A stretch of 5,790 nt of DNA from contig CALHPT010000341.1 in assembly GCA_938036405.1 (NCBI GenBank), forward strand, positions 1 to 5,790, in the 5' to 3' direction. The position numbers were made by a program, and so were the translations under genes. The notes under the pieces were generated by a model that did not search any database, was not told the DNA's origin, and saw only the letters and a program-made list of their open reading frames with translations. Source of the DNA: an uncultured Tannerella sp. (GTDB lineage Bacteria; Bacteroidota; Bacteroidia; Bacteroidales; Tannerellaceae). Of this stretch, positions 5,567 through 5,790 are shown one piece after another. How positions within the stretch are numbered: the stretch's first letter is position 1; each line of letters begins with the position of its first letter.

Positions 5567-5790
5567 AAGCTCATGCGCCAGCTTCTTCTTGCTCACACGC
5601 CAGCTACTTCTTGCTCACACGCCAGCTACTTCTTGCTCACACGCCAACTACTTCTTGCTCACGCACCAGCTTCATCTTGCTCGCACACCAGCTTCATCTT
5701 GCTCGCACGCCAGTTACATCTTGCTCACGCACCAGCTACATCATGCTCACGCGCCAGCTATCTCTTGCTCACACGCCAGCTGCTTCTTGC
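5567..5790. repeat. 22-bp tandem repeat array (minisatellite), running off the window
   Basis: Ten contiguous units of exactly 22 bp start at 5567, 5589, 5611, 5633, 5655, 5677, 5699, 5721, 5743 and 5765, and an eleventh begins at 5787. On the plus strand the consensus is TTGCTCACACGCCAGCTACT followed by TC. Units at 5589 and 5611 are identical. Others differ mainly by A/G changes at unit positions 7, 9 and 11 and by changes at 18-20. There are no spacers, so this is not CRISPR. The array lies 62 bases upstream of the hypothetical gene's ATG. The plus strand has no stop codon in any phase of the consensus, while the minus strand has TAG and TGA in every unit. The rest of the gap (5505-5566) holds only an A+T-rich leader with no convincing promoter. 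Confidence 0.95.

Noticed and set aside
5567..5790. CRISPR array.
   Set aside because: The 22-bp units are contiguous with no spacers between them, and no cas gene is in the window.

Overview
The window looks like a Bacteroidetes (order Bacteroidales) chromosome segment. The reasons are a gldE and gldD pair behind ssb and mutY, a promoter of the Bacteroidetes type (TTTG, 20-base spacer, TANNTTTG), gene starts without Shine-Dalgarno sequences, and a DUF4180 protein. Base composition is uneven: hand-counted 60-base samples give about 70% G+C in mutY and ssb, about 50% in gldE and the DUF4180 gene, and 45% in the hypothetical gene at the right. A high-GC relative of Tannerella or Porphyromonas is a reasonable guess, but nothing here fixes the genus.

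All confident genes are on the minus strand, so transcription runs from right to left. From the right edge: a 22-bp tandem repeat array (5567-5790, running off the window); a hypothetical helical protein with a proline-rich repetitive tail (start 5504) that is cut short by an in-frame TAG inside a non-repetitive insert, with the rest of its tail still open down to 4863; a long hairpin that is probably its terminator (4767-4815); mutY (4730-3657); a well-matched promoter (3614-3645); and then a tight run of five genes, ssb (3581-3066), gldE (TTG start, 3048-1732), a DUF4180 gene (1679-1317), gldD (1320-739, ATGA overlap) and an Sfp-type 4'-phosphopantetheinyl transferase (GTG start, 725-96). 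A start codon at 28 may open a further gene that leaves the window.

The five-gene run joins DNA maintenance (SSB, next to the adenine glycosylase MutY) with envelope and motility-associated membrane proteins (GldE, GldD) and carrier-protein activation (the transferase). The mutY-ssb-gldE-gldD order is familiar from Bacteroidetes. The unusual part is the DUF4180 gene lying between gldE and gldD and overlapping gldD. The most interesting points are this insertion, the broken repetitive tail of the hypothetical gene, the 22-bp array upstream of it, and the divergent membrane domain of GldE. I found no clear new defence system or mobile element.
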